Below, in pieces: positions 26,799 through 35,103 of a stretch of DNA of 64,000 bases. The notes under the pieces are model-generated. The model saw only the letters and a program-made list of their open reading frames with translations. It was not told where the DNA came from and did no database searches. Each line of letters opens with the position of its first letter. Position 1 is the stretch's first letter. A program made the translations under genes and the position numbers. This DNA comes from Pseudomonadota bacterium (GTDB taxonomy: Bacteria > Pseudomonadota > Gammaproteobacteria > Burkholderiales > Ferrovaceae): assembly GCA_021832305.1 (NCBI GenBank), contig JAKBLB010000003.1, forward strand, positions 1-64,000, in the 5' to 3' direction.

Positions 26799-28459
26799 CG
26801 AGCCGAGCGGGTCAGGAGGAGGAATCGTTCATTCCGGTCTCCAGGACGTTCTGCACTCCAGCGCAGGTGCCAACCTGGGGGTACCAAAAAGGCATTCTGT
26901 CCATTGGATTGCACCAGCCAGAGAGAACAGTGAACATGAGGATCCAGTTCGCGTCGTTCGGTCTGAAGGTCGAGAGCATCGTCCAGTAATCCGCGCTGGG
27001 GTTCACCCAGGCCTGTGCTCATGACGCAGCCATGGGCGCGCGGCAGTGCCCTTCCCAGCGAAAGCATGACCCCCTCATAACTGCGTGAGGCTTCCACATA
27101 GGGCAACCAGAGGGACATGACCAGCATCCAGGAAACCGTCATACCCACCGACCAGTTGATCAGGGCGCGCCGGGGAGACGGATGGGAATGAAAAATGGTA
27201 AAGGCCCAGAGCAGCGTCAAAAACAGGGAGAAAGCGAAAGGCAGTGCCTGGAAGTGCGTATGAAAGTCAGGTAGCTGGGCATCGAGGTAACGTACGATGC
27301 CGACAGGCCAACCCGTTATCTGGGCAATCCAACCCAACCACAGCAGGGTGGTCAAAAGCCCGAAAGTCAGCATGCCGAACCAGTCCAGTGCGCTGGTGGC
27401 ACCTCGTCGTAATCCATCCAGTCCGCCTGTCGCCAGCAAGGTAAAAGGAAGGAGGAGGGGTAAGGCATTGCCTTCACGGGGAGAAGTACATAGACCCAGA
27501 ACGATGAGCCAGAGCCCCAGCATTAGTAACAGAAAACGGGTCTGAGGTTTTTCCCAGGTCCGTTTCCCTCCGGTCCACAGTACCCCCAAGGCCAGGGGCG
27601 CCGCTGGCCAGGCAAACCAACTGGAAACGGCCAGATAGTAAAGAGGGGAAGCATCAGTGGCCAACCATGTCTCCGGATGCAGAAAAGGGCCGAACAACAG
27701 AGGTTTCCAGAGAGCATAGGTAGCGGGATGGTCGAGCGCCAGAAGAATAGGCCAGATGACCAGGAATGGGATGGCCCCCATGGCCCAGAAGAGTGTGAAA
27801 CCTCCCGTCTGGGGCGGACGAAATTCATGGATCAGAGCAGGGGCCAGGATCAACAGGGGTAAGAGTAAGGGGAATGCCAATGTGCCCTGGGACAGAAACG
27901 CCACGCCGAATCCGATTCCTCCCATCAATCCCCCCCGGACGGTTTGAGTCCGTCCCATGGGAAGAGCGGCCACGACCCATGAAACGCCCATCAACCAGGA
28001 TAAATCCGTACTCATCTCATGGGCACGAATGACCAACCCCACGCTTCCGATAAAGATCAGGATGGCCAAACGAAGGGTTCTGGGACCGTAGAGATGACGG
28101 GCGGCCAGGGCAATTCCCGTAAAGGTCCCTGCCATGAACAGTCCGCTGGCCAGACGTGCCGCGTCGTGAGGAGGGACGAGGTGGAAGGAGAGGCGCACCA
28201 GAATTGCGGCCAGCCAGTAGTACAGGGGAGGATGGGCGAGGTAGGGCTCACCCGCCAGAGTGGGGGATAACCAGGATCCCCCATTCAGCATGCCGTGGAT
28301 GATTCCCTGGCTGACCGCTTCGTCGTACTTCCATGGGGTATGCCCCGTCAGGCCTGGAAGAAGCCAGGCGAGACAGATGAGGAGAAAAAGCACGATCTTG
28401 AGGGGTGTGGCAGTCCCGTCAAAATTGAGGGTTCTGTCGATCAACGATCCGGAAGCCAC
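26795..28459 (-). CDS. ArnT/PMT-like glycosyltransferase (GT39/GT83 superfamily), integral membrane
   Basis: A 554-residue inner-membrane protein with about 11-12 predicted spans. The first periplasmic loop has the acidic YDEA motif followed by GGSWLSPTLAGEPYLAHPPLYYW, the signature of lipid-linked-sugar-dependent glycosyltransferases such as ArnT. The C-terminal soluble part is short. The acceptor (lipid A, protein or other) cannot be told. I prefer the GTG at 28459, with AAGGGA six bases upstream, over the TTG at 28486, whose GAGGA lies too close. It is coupled to hrpA by a 4-base overlap, though no functional link is known. Confidence 0.8.
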   Translation of the reverse strand: MASGSLIDRTLNFDGTATPLKIVLFLLICLAWLLPGLTGHTPWKYDEAVSQGIIHGMLNGGSWLSPTLAGEPYLAHPPLYYWLAAILVRLSFHLVPPHDAARLASGLFMAGTFTGIALAARHLYGPRTLRLAILIFIGSVGLVIRAHEMSTDLSWLMGVSWVVAALPMGRTQTVRGGLMGGIGFGVAFLSQGTLAFPLLLPLLILAPALIHEFRPPQTGGFTLFWAMGAIPFLVIWPILLALDHPATYALWKPLLFGPFLHPETWLATDASPLYYLAVSSWFAWPAAPLALGVLWTGGKRTWEKPQTRFLLLMLGLWLIVLGLCTSPREGNALPLLLPFTLLATGGLDGLRRGATSALDWFGMLTFGLLTTLLWLGWIAQITGWPVGIVRYLDAQLPDFHTHFQALPFAFSLFLTLLWAFTIFHSHPSPRRALINWSVGMTVSWMLVMSLWLPYVEASRSYEGVMLSLGRALPRAHGCVMSTGLGEPQRGLLDDALDLQTERRELDPHVHCSLWLVQSNGQNAFLVPPGWHLRWSAERPGDRNERFLLLTRSAR

Positions 28460-28515
28460 AGTGATCCCTTTGCAGTGTCCCCTCAATCCTCAGTGACGAG
28501 TAGTGGGGGGATGGA

Positions 28516-28722
28516 TTACTTGCGGGCGTATTTTTGACGGAATTTCTCGACCCGTCCGGCAGTATCCACGATCTTCTGCTTACCGGTATAGAAGGGATGA
28601 CAGGCTGAGCAGACTTCCACGGAAAGGGCTGGCTTGCCCATCGTGGAGCGGGTGACGAAAGAGTTACCGCAACTGCAGGTTACGGTGAGTTCATTGTAGT
28701 CGGGGTGAATATCAGCTTTCAT
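28516..28722 (-). CDS. rpmE: Ribosomal protein bL31
   Basis: A 68-residue large-subunit protein. The sequence starts [12 protein letters not shown] and carries four zinc-type cysteines (CSCG and CSAC), so it is the zinc-binding form. [20 protein letters not shown] is the usual C-terminal signature. The ATG at 28722 gives the family N-terminus; the longer frame to 28779 adds unrelated residues. A TATACT hexamer lies about 25-30 bases upstream, with no clear -35. Confidence 0.97.
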   Translation of the reverse strand: MKADIHPDYNELTVTCSCGNSFVTRSTMGKPALSVEVCSACHPFYTGKQKIVDTAGRVEKFRQKYARK

Positions 28723-28811
28723 GAGCGTTCCTGTACGTGAGCCGGAGTATACGGCACCAAACCCGAAATTATGCGCCAAAATAAAATTTCATGCAAGTCA
28801 CTGACGCGTGG

Positions 28812-30071
28812 TCAACCGCGCCGCATGGAGTCGAAGAAGTCGGCATTGTTTTTGGTGGCTTTGATCTTGTCGAGCAGGAATTCGATGGCTTCCATTTCGT
28901 CCATGGGATAAAGCAGTTTGCGCAGTACCCAGATTTTTTGCAAGACGTCCTGCTTGATGAGCAATTCTTCCCGTCGGGTTCCCGAACGGTTCACATTGAG
29001 CGCCGGGTAGATGCGTTTTTCTGCCATGCGCCGGTCAAGATGGATTTCCATGTTTCCCGTGCCTTTGAACTCTTCATAGATCACATCGTCCATGCGGGAT
29101 CCGGTATCGACCAAGGCAGTAGCGATGATGGTCAGCGATCCTCCTTCTTCAATATTGCGTGCCGCGCCAAAGAAACGTTTGGGTCGTTGCAGGGCGTTGG
29201 CATCCACCCCCCCCGTCAGTACCTTGCCCGAGGAAGGAACCACCGTATTGTAAGCACGAGCCAGACGGGTGATGGAATCGAGCAGGATGACGACATCGCG
29301 CTTATGCTCCACCAGGCGCTTGGCTTTTTCAATCACCATTTCGGCGACCTGGACATGGCGGGTGGCGGGTTCGTCGAAAGTGGATGAAACCACTTCACCC
29401 CGTACCGAGCGTTGCATTTCCGTGACCTCCTCGGGACGCTCGTCGATCAGCAATACGATCAGGGTGGCGTCAGGATTGTTGGCCGAGATGGAATGAGCGA
29501 TATGCTGGAGCATCACCGTTTTTCCACTCTTGGGGCTGGCCACCAGCAAGCCGCGTTGTCCCTTGCCGATCGGGGCGACGATGTCGATGACGCGCCCAGT
29601 GATGTTTTCCTCGGCACGGATATCCCGTTCCAAGATCATGGACTGAGTGGGGAAGAGGGGCGTCAAGTTCTCGAAAAGGATTTTATTCTTGGCATTTTCA
29701 GGGAGTTCACCATTGACCGAGTCGACCTTGACCAAGGCAAAGTAACGTTCCCCTTCCTTGGGAATTCGGATCTCGCCTTGAATGCTGTCCCCTGTATGCA
29801 GGTTGAAGCGGCGGATCTGGGAGGGACTGATATAGATATCATCCGGACTGGACAGGTAGGAGGTTTCCGGCGAACGAAGAAAGCCAAAGCCATCTTGCAG
29901 GACCTCCAGCGTACCTTCCCCATAAATGCTTTCGCCTCGTTTGGCTTGGTTCTTGAGCAGGGCAAAAATCAACTCCTGCTTGCGCATACGATTGGCGCCT
30001 TCAATTTCGAATTTGGTGGCCATGTCCACCAACTCGGTGACATGGTGGGTTTTAAGATCGGAAAGATGCAT
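28812..30071 (-). CDS. rho: Transcription termination factor Rho
   Basis: A 419-residue hexameric RNA helicase. The N-terminal Rho_N domain ([17 protein letters not shown]) is followed by the cold-shock RNA-binding domain (about 50-125, [18 protein letters not shown]). The ATPase domain has Walker A PKSGKT and Walker [17 protein letters not shown], and later the Q- and R-loop region. The length equals E. coli Rho (419). It lies downstream of trxA on the same strand, as in many proteobacteria, separated by 142 bases that hold a strong hairpin. Confidence 0.98.
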   Translation of the reverse strand: MHLSDLKTHHVTELVDMATKFEIEGANRMRKQELIFALLKNQAKRGESIYGEGTLEVLQDGFGFLRSPETSYLSSPDDIYISPSQIRRFNLHTGDSIQGEIRIPKEGERYFALVKVDSVNGELPENAKNKILFENLTPLFPTQSMILERDIRAEENITGRVIDIVAPIGKGQRGLLVASPKSGKTVMLQHIAHSISANNPDATLIVLLIDERPEEVTEMQRSVRGEVVSSTFDEPATRHVQVAEMVIEKAKRLVEHKRDVVILLDSITRLARAYNTVVPSSGKVLTGGVDANALQRPKRFFGAARNIEEGGSLTIIATALVDTGSRMDDVIYEEFKGTGNMEIHLDRRMAEKRIYPALNVNRSGTRREELLIKQDVLQKIWVLRKLLYPMDEMEAIEFLLDKIKATKNNADFFDSMRRG

Positions 30072-30170
30072 GGATCGGGTATCGGAAAGGGAAATGATTC
30101 AGTGGATGTGCACTGGGAGCCGCGCAGGAGCGAGGTACAGAGCGAGTTTGGTGAGCGTGGTGTGGAGCCG

Positions 30171-30205
30171 TTCTGCGCCACCCGAGTGATCTCAGGGGCG
30201 CAGAA
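30171..30205 (-). other. Strong hairpin in the trxA-rho intergenic region
   Basis: TTCTGCGCC (30171-30179) and GGCGCAGAA (30197-30205) form a perfect 9-bp stem. Inside it GAG and CTC with flanking C/G pairs extend the pairing to about 14 bp around a TGAT loop, with one mismatch and one bulged base. It begins 9 bases after the trxA stop on the minus strand. No T-run follows, so it is not a standard intrinsic terminator. It may stabilise the trxA 3' end or take part in control of rho. Confidence 0.6.
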
Positions 30206-30213
30206 TAACGCGT

Positions 30214-30537
30214 TCAGAGGTGACTGTCAATGAATGCATTCAATTGTGATTTGGAAAGTGCACCGACTTTGGTGCCTTCCACGCTCCCGTTCTTGAACAG
30301 CAGCAGGGTCGGAATACCCCGTACACTGTACTTTCGCGCTGTTTCCGGATTGTCGTCCACATTCAACTTGGCAATCTTGATTCGTTCGCCATATTCTTTT
30401 GCGGATTCTTCCAGTATGGGGCCAATCAATTTGCAGGGACCACACCATTCAGCCCAGAAGTCGAGTAATACGGGAATGGGAGATTGTAGAACGTCCTGTT
30501 CGAAGGAACGGTCAGTGACATGATGCACATTACTCAT
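30214..30537 (-). CDS. trxA: Thioredoxin 1
   Basis: A 107-residue cytosolic disulfide reductase. The active site WAEWCGPCK, the cis-proline motif RGIPTLLLF, and the length (E. coli 109) are all standard. The ATG at 30537 has GAGG about ten bases upstream and gives MSNVHHVTD, matching family N-termini; the frame to 30549 is four residues longer. It lies upstream of rho and divergent from fdxA. Confidence 0.97.
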   Translation of the reverse strand: MSNVHHVTDRSFEQDVLQSPIPVLLDFWAEWCGPCKLIGPILEESAKEYGERIKIAKLNVDDNPETARKYSVRGIPTLLLFKNGSVEGTKVGALSKSQLNAFIDSHL

Positions 30538-30730
30538 GGAAAACCTCAACCAGATTTGGGATGAAAATTATTACGACGTCAGGAACGGACAAAAAAATCA
30601 CTTGCAAGGGACTCGAGGGATATCCTAAACCAAAATTCAGCGAAACGCAAAACCAACCTTACCGGTTCCTGGGCAGATCAGTTAAAATCAAGGTCTTTCG
30701 TCGGTGGATCATGATAACCAAGGAGACTCT

Positions 30731-31057
30731 ATGACTTATGTAGTGACCGAATCCTGCATACGCTGCAAATATACGGACTGTGTCGATGTCTGCCCGGTGG
30801 ATTGTTTCCGGGAGGGGCCAAATTTTCTCGTGATCGATCCGGATGAGTGCATCGACTGTACTCTTTGCGTGGCCGAATGTCCCGCCGAAGCCATCTTTGC
30901 TGAGGATGACGTTCCTGAAAACCAGCGCGCTTTCATCGCCATCAATGCGGAACTGGCCAAGCACTGGAAACCCATCATTGAACGCAAGGAAGCCCCTGCC
31001 GATGCTGACGAGTGGAAAGGGGTGATGCCCAAGGCGCATCTGCTCGACCGAGGATGA
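30731..31057 (+). CDS. fdxA: 7Fe-8S ferredoxin FdxA
   Basis: A 108-residue electron-transfer protein with one [3Fe-4S] and one [4Fe-4S] cluster. The N-terminal cluster region reads [17 protein letters not shown] and the second [12 protein letters not shown]. The C-terminal extension (about 60-108) with [11 protein letters not shown] is typical of the Azotobacter FdI/FdxA type. The ATG at 30731 is preceded by AAGGAG; the upstream GTG-like frame from 30704 adds nothing conserved. Conserved in many betaproteobacteria as a single gene. Confidence 0.96.
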   Translation: MTYVVTESCIRCKYTDCVDVCPVDCFREGPNFLVIDPDECIDCTLCVAECPAEAIFAEDDVPENQRAFIAINAELAKHWKPIIERKEAPADADEWKGVMPKAHLLDRG

Positions 31058-31085
31058 CCGCCCTCATGAAAGGACACCGCGTCGA

Positions 31086-31736
31086 TCATTGGTCGGGCTT
31101 GCGTGCGATCATGCCGATGAGCGCCGACCGGCCATGGTGTCCCGAGCCTTCACTGAGGGTGTCTTCATACGCCTTCAGGTATTCGATGGTGTAATCCCCC
31201 CACGCCTGACGCAAGAATTCTTCCGTATAAAGGTTTTCCACGACCGAGGGCCCCCCGGTTTTGTACTCCAGTTGCTTCGGCGTATATCCCTGCAACAGGA
31301 TCCTCCCCCCCGGTTTCAGTAACGTACGAATTTGTTCAAACTGGCGCTGACGCAAGACGGGGGGAGCAAACTGGATGAAAATCCCCACCACCCAATCAAA
31401 CAGGGCGGGGGTCTGAGGGGTGCGCCACTCATCCGCCAGCATGTTACCACAACAAAAATCCACGGTCACTCCATGCGTTTTTGCCAGTTGGCGCGCCTTT
31501 TCCACTGCGACGGCAGAAATTTCCACGGCACTGACCTGTAATCCCTGGGTCGCCAACCAAACGCTATTACGACCTTCCCCATCGGCTACGGACAAGACAT
31601 TTTCGCCCGGGATGAAACGCGCCTCCTGTTTGGCCAGAAAGTGGTTGGGTTCGGTGCCGAACAGAAAATTCTGTCCCACACCTTCGTAGCGAGAACTCCA
31701 CATTCTGTTTTGTTCTGCGACAAAGTCATCGTTCAT
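31086..31736 (-). CDS. Class I SAM-dependent methyltransferase, TehB-like
   Basis: A 216-residue Rossmann-fold methyltransferase. The glycine-rich motif I reads VLSVADGEGRNSVWLA, the acidic residue after strand 2 is in VSAVEISAVAVEKAR, and the post-motif region FDWVVGIFIQFAPP follows. The family is seen in small-molecule or tellurite-type methylation, but the substrate is unknown. The ATG at 31736 is a choice; the GTG at 31772, with GGAG upstream, would add 12 residues. It converges on fdxA with 28 bases between the stops. Confidence 0.83.
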   Translation of the reverse strand: MNDDFVAEQNRMWSSRYEGVGQNFLFGTEPNHFLAKQEARFIPGENVLSVADGEGRNSVWLATQGLQVSAVEISAVAVEKARQLAKTHGVTVDFCCGNMLADEWRTPQTPALFDWVVGIFIQFAPPVLRQRQFEQIRTLLKPGGRILLQGYTPKQLEYKTGGPSVVENLYTEEFLRQAWGDYTIEYLKAYEDTLSEGSGHHGRSALIGMIARKPDQ

Positions 31737-31846
31737 GGTCAGGATCTCGCTCAAAAAAGCAGTTTTCTTCACAAAGGAACTCCATCATTTTCCCCATAAT
31801 GGGTAAGGGGTTTCACCGGTCTATGGCCGAACCTTGAGGATTCTAC

Positions 31847-31963
31847 ATGAAATATTTACATACTATGGTTCGAGTTTCCGGCCTGGAACCGTCTCTTCGA
31901 TTTGATTGCGATGCCCTCATGCCTGATTCAGGAGAGATTCGAAAAAACTGCTCTCTGAAATAA
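31847..31963 (+). pseudogene. Truncated remnant of a glyoxalase-type (VOC family) gene
   Basis: A 38-codon frame with a good Shine-Dalgarno site (GAGGA seven bases before the ATG). Its first residues, MKYLHTMVRVSGLEPSLRF, match the N-terminus of lactoylglutathione lyase-like VOC proteins (MxxLHTMxRVxDLxxSLxFY). After CDAL the match fades, ending in a stop at 31963, whereas family members run to 130 or more residues. Nothing downstream continues the domain. I infer a gene degraded by deletion, keeping its start region; a real short peptide is less likely. It lies in the only non-coding stretch over 300 bases (31737-32214). Confidence 0.5.
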
Positions 31964-32007
31964 TGGGTTGATAGGGGAGCGTCAATAAATTCTTCGGGGT
32001 GGTAAAA

Positions 32008-32192
32008 ATGCTGGAAACTGATGCGGTCACCTTGCTTGTCCTATGGTTACTGGGTATAGTTTCTCCTCATATGCCATGGATTGGTTCATGCACATCCTTC
32101 TGGCCATGGTGATATTGGTCGCATCGTTCAAGGTTGTTGCTCCTGTTGTTTTTTTCTGTAGCACACTGCGGGTCGGGCCCGCGAATTTTTGA
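32008..32192 (+). pseudogene. Frameshifted lmo0937-type small membrane protein gene
   Basis: The frame from the ATG at 32008 encodes MLETDAVTLLVLWLLGIVS and then runs out of similarity, stopping at 32112. One frame over, from 32064, the sequence reads SSYAMDWFMHILLAMVILV. Joined, the two parts give the lmo0937 family pattern (LLVLWLLGxVSSYxxGGFIHILLVxAxxV, about 48 residues). Restoring one base near TTTCTCC (32060-32066) would rebuild the frame. The C-terminus beyond about residue 45 is also atypical. Either the gene is broken or the base is a sequencing error. It lies directly before the yqjD-like gene, a setting that fits this stress-associated family. Confidence 0.55.
32168..32190 (+). terminator. 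Possible terminator or attenuator before the yqjD-like gene
   Basis: GCGGG-TCGGG-CCCGC is a 5-bp stem (one more T-G pair is possible) followed by GAA and five T. It ends 24 bases before the yqjD-like start and overlaps the last codons of the frameshifted upstream gene. The stem is short and the T-run offset, so the call is tentative. Confidence 0.4.
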
Positions 32193-32214
32193 CCATAAAA
32201 ATTAGGAGTTCACC

Positions 32215-32562
32215 ATGAACATGATAGAGCTGGAATCAGAGAAAAGCATGAAAAAATTAGCCGATGAAGTCACCAAGGAGCAGTTGATTGCCGATTTCAT
32301 GGTGGTACTGGCGGATGCCGAGGCGCTGCTGAAAGTTTCTGCCAATCATGGCGGCGAAAAATTGGCCGAAGTTCGCGCCAAGGCCGAAGAATCACTCAAA
32401 GCGGTGAAAGCCAAGATGGCCGGGACACAGACCCTCTTACTTGCCAAAACCAAAACAGCCAGCGATGCGACGGATGCTTATGTTCACGACAATCCTTGGA
32501 GCGCCATCGGAATCTCTGCCGGTGTGGGCCTGTTAATCGGCTTACTCATCGGTCGTCGCTAA
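32215..32562 (+). CDS. YqjD/ElaB-like membrane-anchored ribosome-associated protein (DUF883)
   Basis: A 115-residue protein with a charged, coiled-coil-prone soluble part (about 1-85, many Ala, Glu and Lys) and one C-terminal membrane anchor (VGLLIGLLIGRR). The anchor is preceded by the YVHDNPWSAIG motif that defines the DUF883 family. E. coli YqjD and ElaB bind ribosomes at the inner membrane in stationary phase. AGGAG lies seven bases before the ATG at 32215; the ATG at 32221 is an alternative. It is followed at 12 bases by a yqjE-like gene, matching the E. coli yqjCDEK order. Confidence 0.9.
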   Translation: MNMIELESEKSMKKLADEVTKEQLIADFMVVLADAEALLKVSANHGGEKLAEVRAKAEESLKAVKAKMAGTQTLLLAKTKTASDATDAYVHDNPWSAIGISAGVGLLIGLLIGRR

Positions 32563-32574
32563 ACAGGGCGCGTC

Positions 32575-32964
32575 ATGACCGAGAAGGTATCCGGCACACG
32601 TGCCGGGCTGTTCTCTTCACTGAGGGTTCTTGCGACAACGCTGGTTGCAGTTGCACATACGCGCCTGGATTTGTTGTCCACAGAACTGGATGAGGAGCGA
32701 GAGTATTTTCTGGCGCAACTGGTTTTGATCCTGATGACACTGTTCCTCCTCGGAATTGGAGTGGTTCTGGCAACGATCCTGCTCGTGATGGCTTTCTGGG
32801 ATACGCATCGTCTCCTTGTGTTGGGCCTTTTTTCCGGATTTTTTCTGGGGGCTGGCATGATGACGTGGGGGGCTGCCCGGCGCAAAGCGAGAGTAAAGCC
32901 AAAGCCATTTTCAGCAAGTTTGTCGGAGTTGTTCAAAGACCGACAGCAGATCGAGACCCGTTGA
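32575..32964 (+). CDS. YqjE-like (phage holin superfamily III) membrane protein
   Basis: A 129-residue protein with two central membrane hairpin spans (about 45-75 and 80-102). They follow an amphipathic N-terminus with the family pattern LFSSLRVLATTLVAVAHTRLDLLSTELDEER. The C-terminus is basic and soluble. The E. coli homologue YqjE is of unknown function and sits in the same gene set. The stop overlaps the next ATG by one base (TGATG). Confidence 0.85.
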   Translation: MTEKVSGTRAGLFSSLRVLATTLVAVAHTRLDLLSTELDEEREYFLAQLVLILMTLFLLGIGVVLATILLVMAFWDTHRLLVLGLFSGFFLGAGMMTWGAARRKARVKPKPFSASLSELFKDRQQIETR

Positions 32965-33233
32965 TGAGTGATAAACTGGCCGAACTGGCAAAACGTCGCG
33001 AACGTCTGGTTGCCCAGGCTACCGTGCAGCGCGAAATATTGGCGCAAAGCATCAAGCCGTGGCTCGTACCCCTGACGCTGGTTGATCAGGGACTGGCCGT
33101 TCTGAATTTCGTCAAGAAACATCCTGTGTTGATGATCGGCGGCGTTCTGCTTTCAGTCTATCGGTCCAATCCTCTTGGGAAATACCTGAAACAGGGTCTG
33201 GTAACGTGGCTGGCCATCTGCAAACTGCGCTGA
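32964..33233 (+). CDS. YqjK-like small protein
   Basis: An 89-residue protein. Its basic N-terminus (MSDKLAELAKRRERLVAQA) and single weakly hydrophobic segment (HPVLMIGGVLLSVY, about 52-66) resemble YqjK, which follows yqjE in E. coli. Assignment rests on this pattern and on gene order; no function is known. It starts in a TGATG overlap with the yqjE-like gene, so the two are probably translated together. Confidence 0.65.
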   Translation: MSDKLAELAKRRERLVAQATVQREILAQSIKPWLVPLTLVDQGLAVLNFVKKHPVLMIGGVLLSVYRSNPLGKYLKQGLVTWLAICKLR

Positions 33234-33262
33234 TTAGACCTTGGAAACAAAGAGCCATAATC

Positions 33263-33805
33263 ATGAACTACATAAAAACAGGGTTGGTTCTGCTGCTGAT
33301 GTTCATCCTTGGTCTGGGGGTGTTCATCGGATCAGGCAGATACAACCCTGGGGCGGACAGTCCGCACTGGAAAATCACCTACGCTTTCTTTCAAAGTACG
33401 CGCGAACGCTCCGTTGAACACTATGCATCTGAAGTGGCACTACCCGCCAATCTCGATGACGCGCAGTTGATCCTGAAAGGAGCAGGCCAGTATGCCGCAA
33501 TGTGTACTCATTGTCATCTGGCTCCCGGAATGAAGAATTCCGAGATACGCCTGGGGCTGTATCCTGAGCCGCCCAATCTGAGCAAAGTCACAGTGGATCC
33601 GCGCGAGGCGTTCTGGGTCATCAAACACGGCCTCAAAATGACCGCGATGCCGGCCTGGGGAATAGGGCACGACGATGCGACAATCTGGAGCATGGTTGCC
33701 TTCCTGCAGAAACTCCCGGGGATGACCTCCGCGCAATACCATGCGATGGTTGCCAAAGCGCCGCCTGACGATGACATGGACTCGATGGATCATACCACTC
33801 CTTGA
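33263..33805 (+). CDS. Membrane-anchored class I cytochrome c
   Basis: A 180-residue periplasmic electron carrier. An N-terminal anchor (about 4-27) is followed by a linker and a cytochrome c domain (about 75-155). The haem-binding motif is CTHCH in GAGQYAAMCTHCHLAPGM, and the likely axial methionine lies in KMTAMPAWG. The His/Asp/Met-rich tail (DDDMDSMDHTTP) is acidic and might bind metal. It follows the yqjK-like gene by 29 bases. Its redox partner is unknown; no oxidase or dehydrogenase genes adjoin it. After the stop, 33806-33911 holds only a start-less open stretch. Confidence 0.88.
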   Translation: MNYIKTGLVLLLMFILGLGVFIGSGRYNPGADSPHWKITYAFFQSTRERSVEHYASEVALPANLDDAQLILKGAGQYAAMCTHCHLAPGMKNSEIRLGLYPEPPNLSKVTVDPREAFWVIKHGLKMTAMPAWGIGHDDATIWSMVAFLQKLPGMTSAQYHAMVAKAPPDDDMDSMDHTTP

Positions 33806-33911
33806 AAACAGAAAGTGCACGGACGAAGCCGCGATCATAATAGTGGCGGTTGGCGTGTCGAAACTTGTTGAAACAGTACCAGAATCTGCCAAATAATTTA
33901 GAGGGATCAAC

Positions 33912-34250
33912 ATGGGATTTTTTTCACACTTCATGGCCGCGGTCAGTGACCAAAAGACTGGTACAGAACTGCCTGCCGATGCACGATTGATCGATGTACG
34001 TACCCATTCGGAATTCATTTCCGGACACATCGAAGGAGCCATCAATCTTCCACTGGATCGGTTCAATCATGATATTCATCAGGTCATTCCGGATAAAAGC
34101 ACACCCGTGGTCCTGTATTGCCGCTCGGGTGCACGCTCTGGCCATGCCTTGTCCGTCATGCACCAACTGGGTTACACCCAGGTATTCAATGGGGGCAGTG
34201 TGGGAAGTTTGGCTTTGCGTGTTAAGAAAGAGATAAAACGGGGAGTTTGA
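33912..34250 (+). CDS. Single-domain rhodanese-like sulfurtransferase
   Basis: A 112-residue protein with one rhodanese domain. LIDVRTHSEFISGHIEGAIN is the substrate-side motif and the active-site loop CRSGARSG contains the catalytic Cys (in VVLYCRSGARSGHA). There is no signal peptide. Single-domain rhodaneses move sulfane sulfur between thiols or cyanide; the physiological role here is not evident. The ATG at 33912 is preceded by AGAGGGATCAAC. Confidence 0.9.
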   Translation: MGFFSHFMAAVSDQKTGTELPADARLIDVRTHSEFISGHIEGAINLPLDRFNHDIHQVIPDKSTPVVLYCRSGARSGHALSVMHQLGYTQVFNGGSVGSLALRVKKEIKRGV

Positions 34251-34338
34251 TCACTCAATCGATGCTCAGGCGGGTGCATGTTGAAGAAAAAAAAAGTATG
34301 TTTGCACGCTTCTGACGGTATTTTTACTCTTTCCGGCG

Positions 34339-35103
34339 ATGGATATCGCAGGGTGGGGCAAGGAGACGGAAGGGGGCAGGGTGAGGGTTCCCATTCTGTT
34401 GTATCATCGCTTTGGTCCCGTGGTTACGGACTCGATGACGGTCGAAACTTCAGTCATTGCTTCCCAACTCAAATACCTTCAGGTGCAGGGTTACACCGTG
34501 ATTCCCCTGCGCCGTCTGGTTGCCTCGCTTGCAGGGAAAGCGCCGTCACCGCCCGATCACGCCGTCGTGATCACTGTTGATGATGGTCATGAATCCGTAT
34601 TTACCAACCTTTATCCGCTGATCCGTCGCTACCATATTCCCATTACCTTATTTATCTATCCTTCGGCCATCTCCAACGCCAGTTATGCCTTGACCTGGCA
34701 ACAATTACAGGAAATGAAGGACAGTGGCCTCGTGGACATCCAATCCCATACTTATTGGCATCCCAACTTCAAAAAAGAAAAAAAACGCCTGACTGCACAG
34801 GAATATGAGAATTTTGTCCACCATCAACTGCTCAAATCCAGGGAAGTGTTGCAACAGAAACTGGGGGGGACAGTGGATATGCTGGCTTGGCCCTATGGAA
34901 TTTACGACGATGAACTGGTCAACGATGCCAAACGAGTGGGTTATATCGCAGGTTTTTCCATGGCAAGACACCCGGTTACCCGCGCCGATTCAATGATGGC
35001 CTTGCCCCGTTATCTGATGATCAATCAGGTCCAGGGCATCGTGTTCGAAAAGTTGCTCGCAGAATCTTCCCGTTTCCGGGAGAAAAGAGAAAATCAGCCG
35101 TGA
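34339..35103 (+). CDS. CE4 polysaccharide deacetylase, signal peptide separated by a frameshift at an A9 run
   Basis: A 254-residue NodB-fold deacetylase as it stands. Motif 1 is TVDDGH (catalytic and metal Asp), motif 2 is HTYWHP (metal His pair), and AWPYGIYD is motif 3. It resembles the deacetylase half of PgaB, which works on poly-N-acetylglucosamine. The reading frame is open upstream of the ATG at 34339 and encodes a signal-peptide-like KYVCTLLTVFLLFPA, but no start codon is in that frame. The ATG at 34278, with a basic start MLKKKK, is one frame away; removing one A from the A9 run (34287-34295) joins them perfectly. Slippage, a natural frameshift or a sequencing error could explain this. 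The stop overlaps the next gene's GTG. Confidence 0.82.
   Translation: MDIAGWGKETEGGRVRVPILLYHRFGPVVTDSMTVETSVIASQLKYLQVQGYTVIPLRRLVASLAGKAPSPPDHAVVITVDDGHESVFTNLYPLIRRYHIPITLFIYPSAISNASYALTWQQLQEMKDSGLVDIQSHTYWHPNFKKEKKRLTAQEYENFVHHQLLKSREVLQQKLGGTVDMLAWPYGIYDDELVNDAKRVGYIAGFSMARHPVTRADSMMALPRYLMINQVQGIVFEKLLAESSRFREKRENQP

Noticed and set aside
28723..28811. Terminator for rho or promoter for rpmE
   Set aside because: No stem followed by T-run was found after rho, and the TATACT before rpmE lacks a -35 at usable spacing.
33806..33911. Open stretch after the cytochrome c gene reading IIIVAVGVSKLVETVPESAK
   Set aside because: It has no start codon or ribosome site and matches no family I recognise. 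It could be a remnant but I cannot support one.
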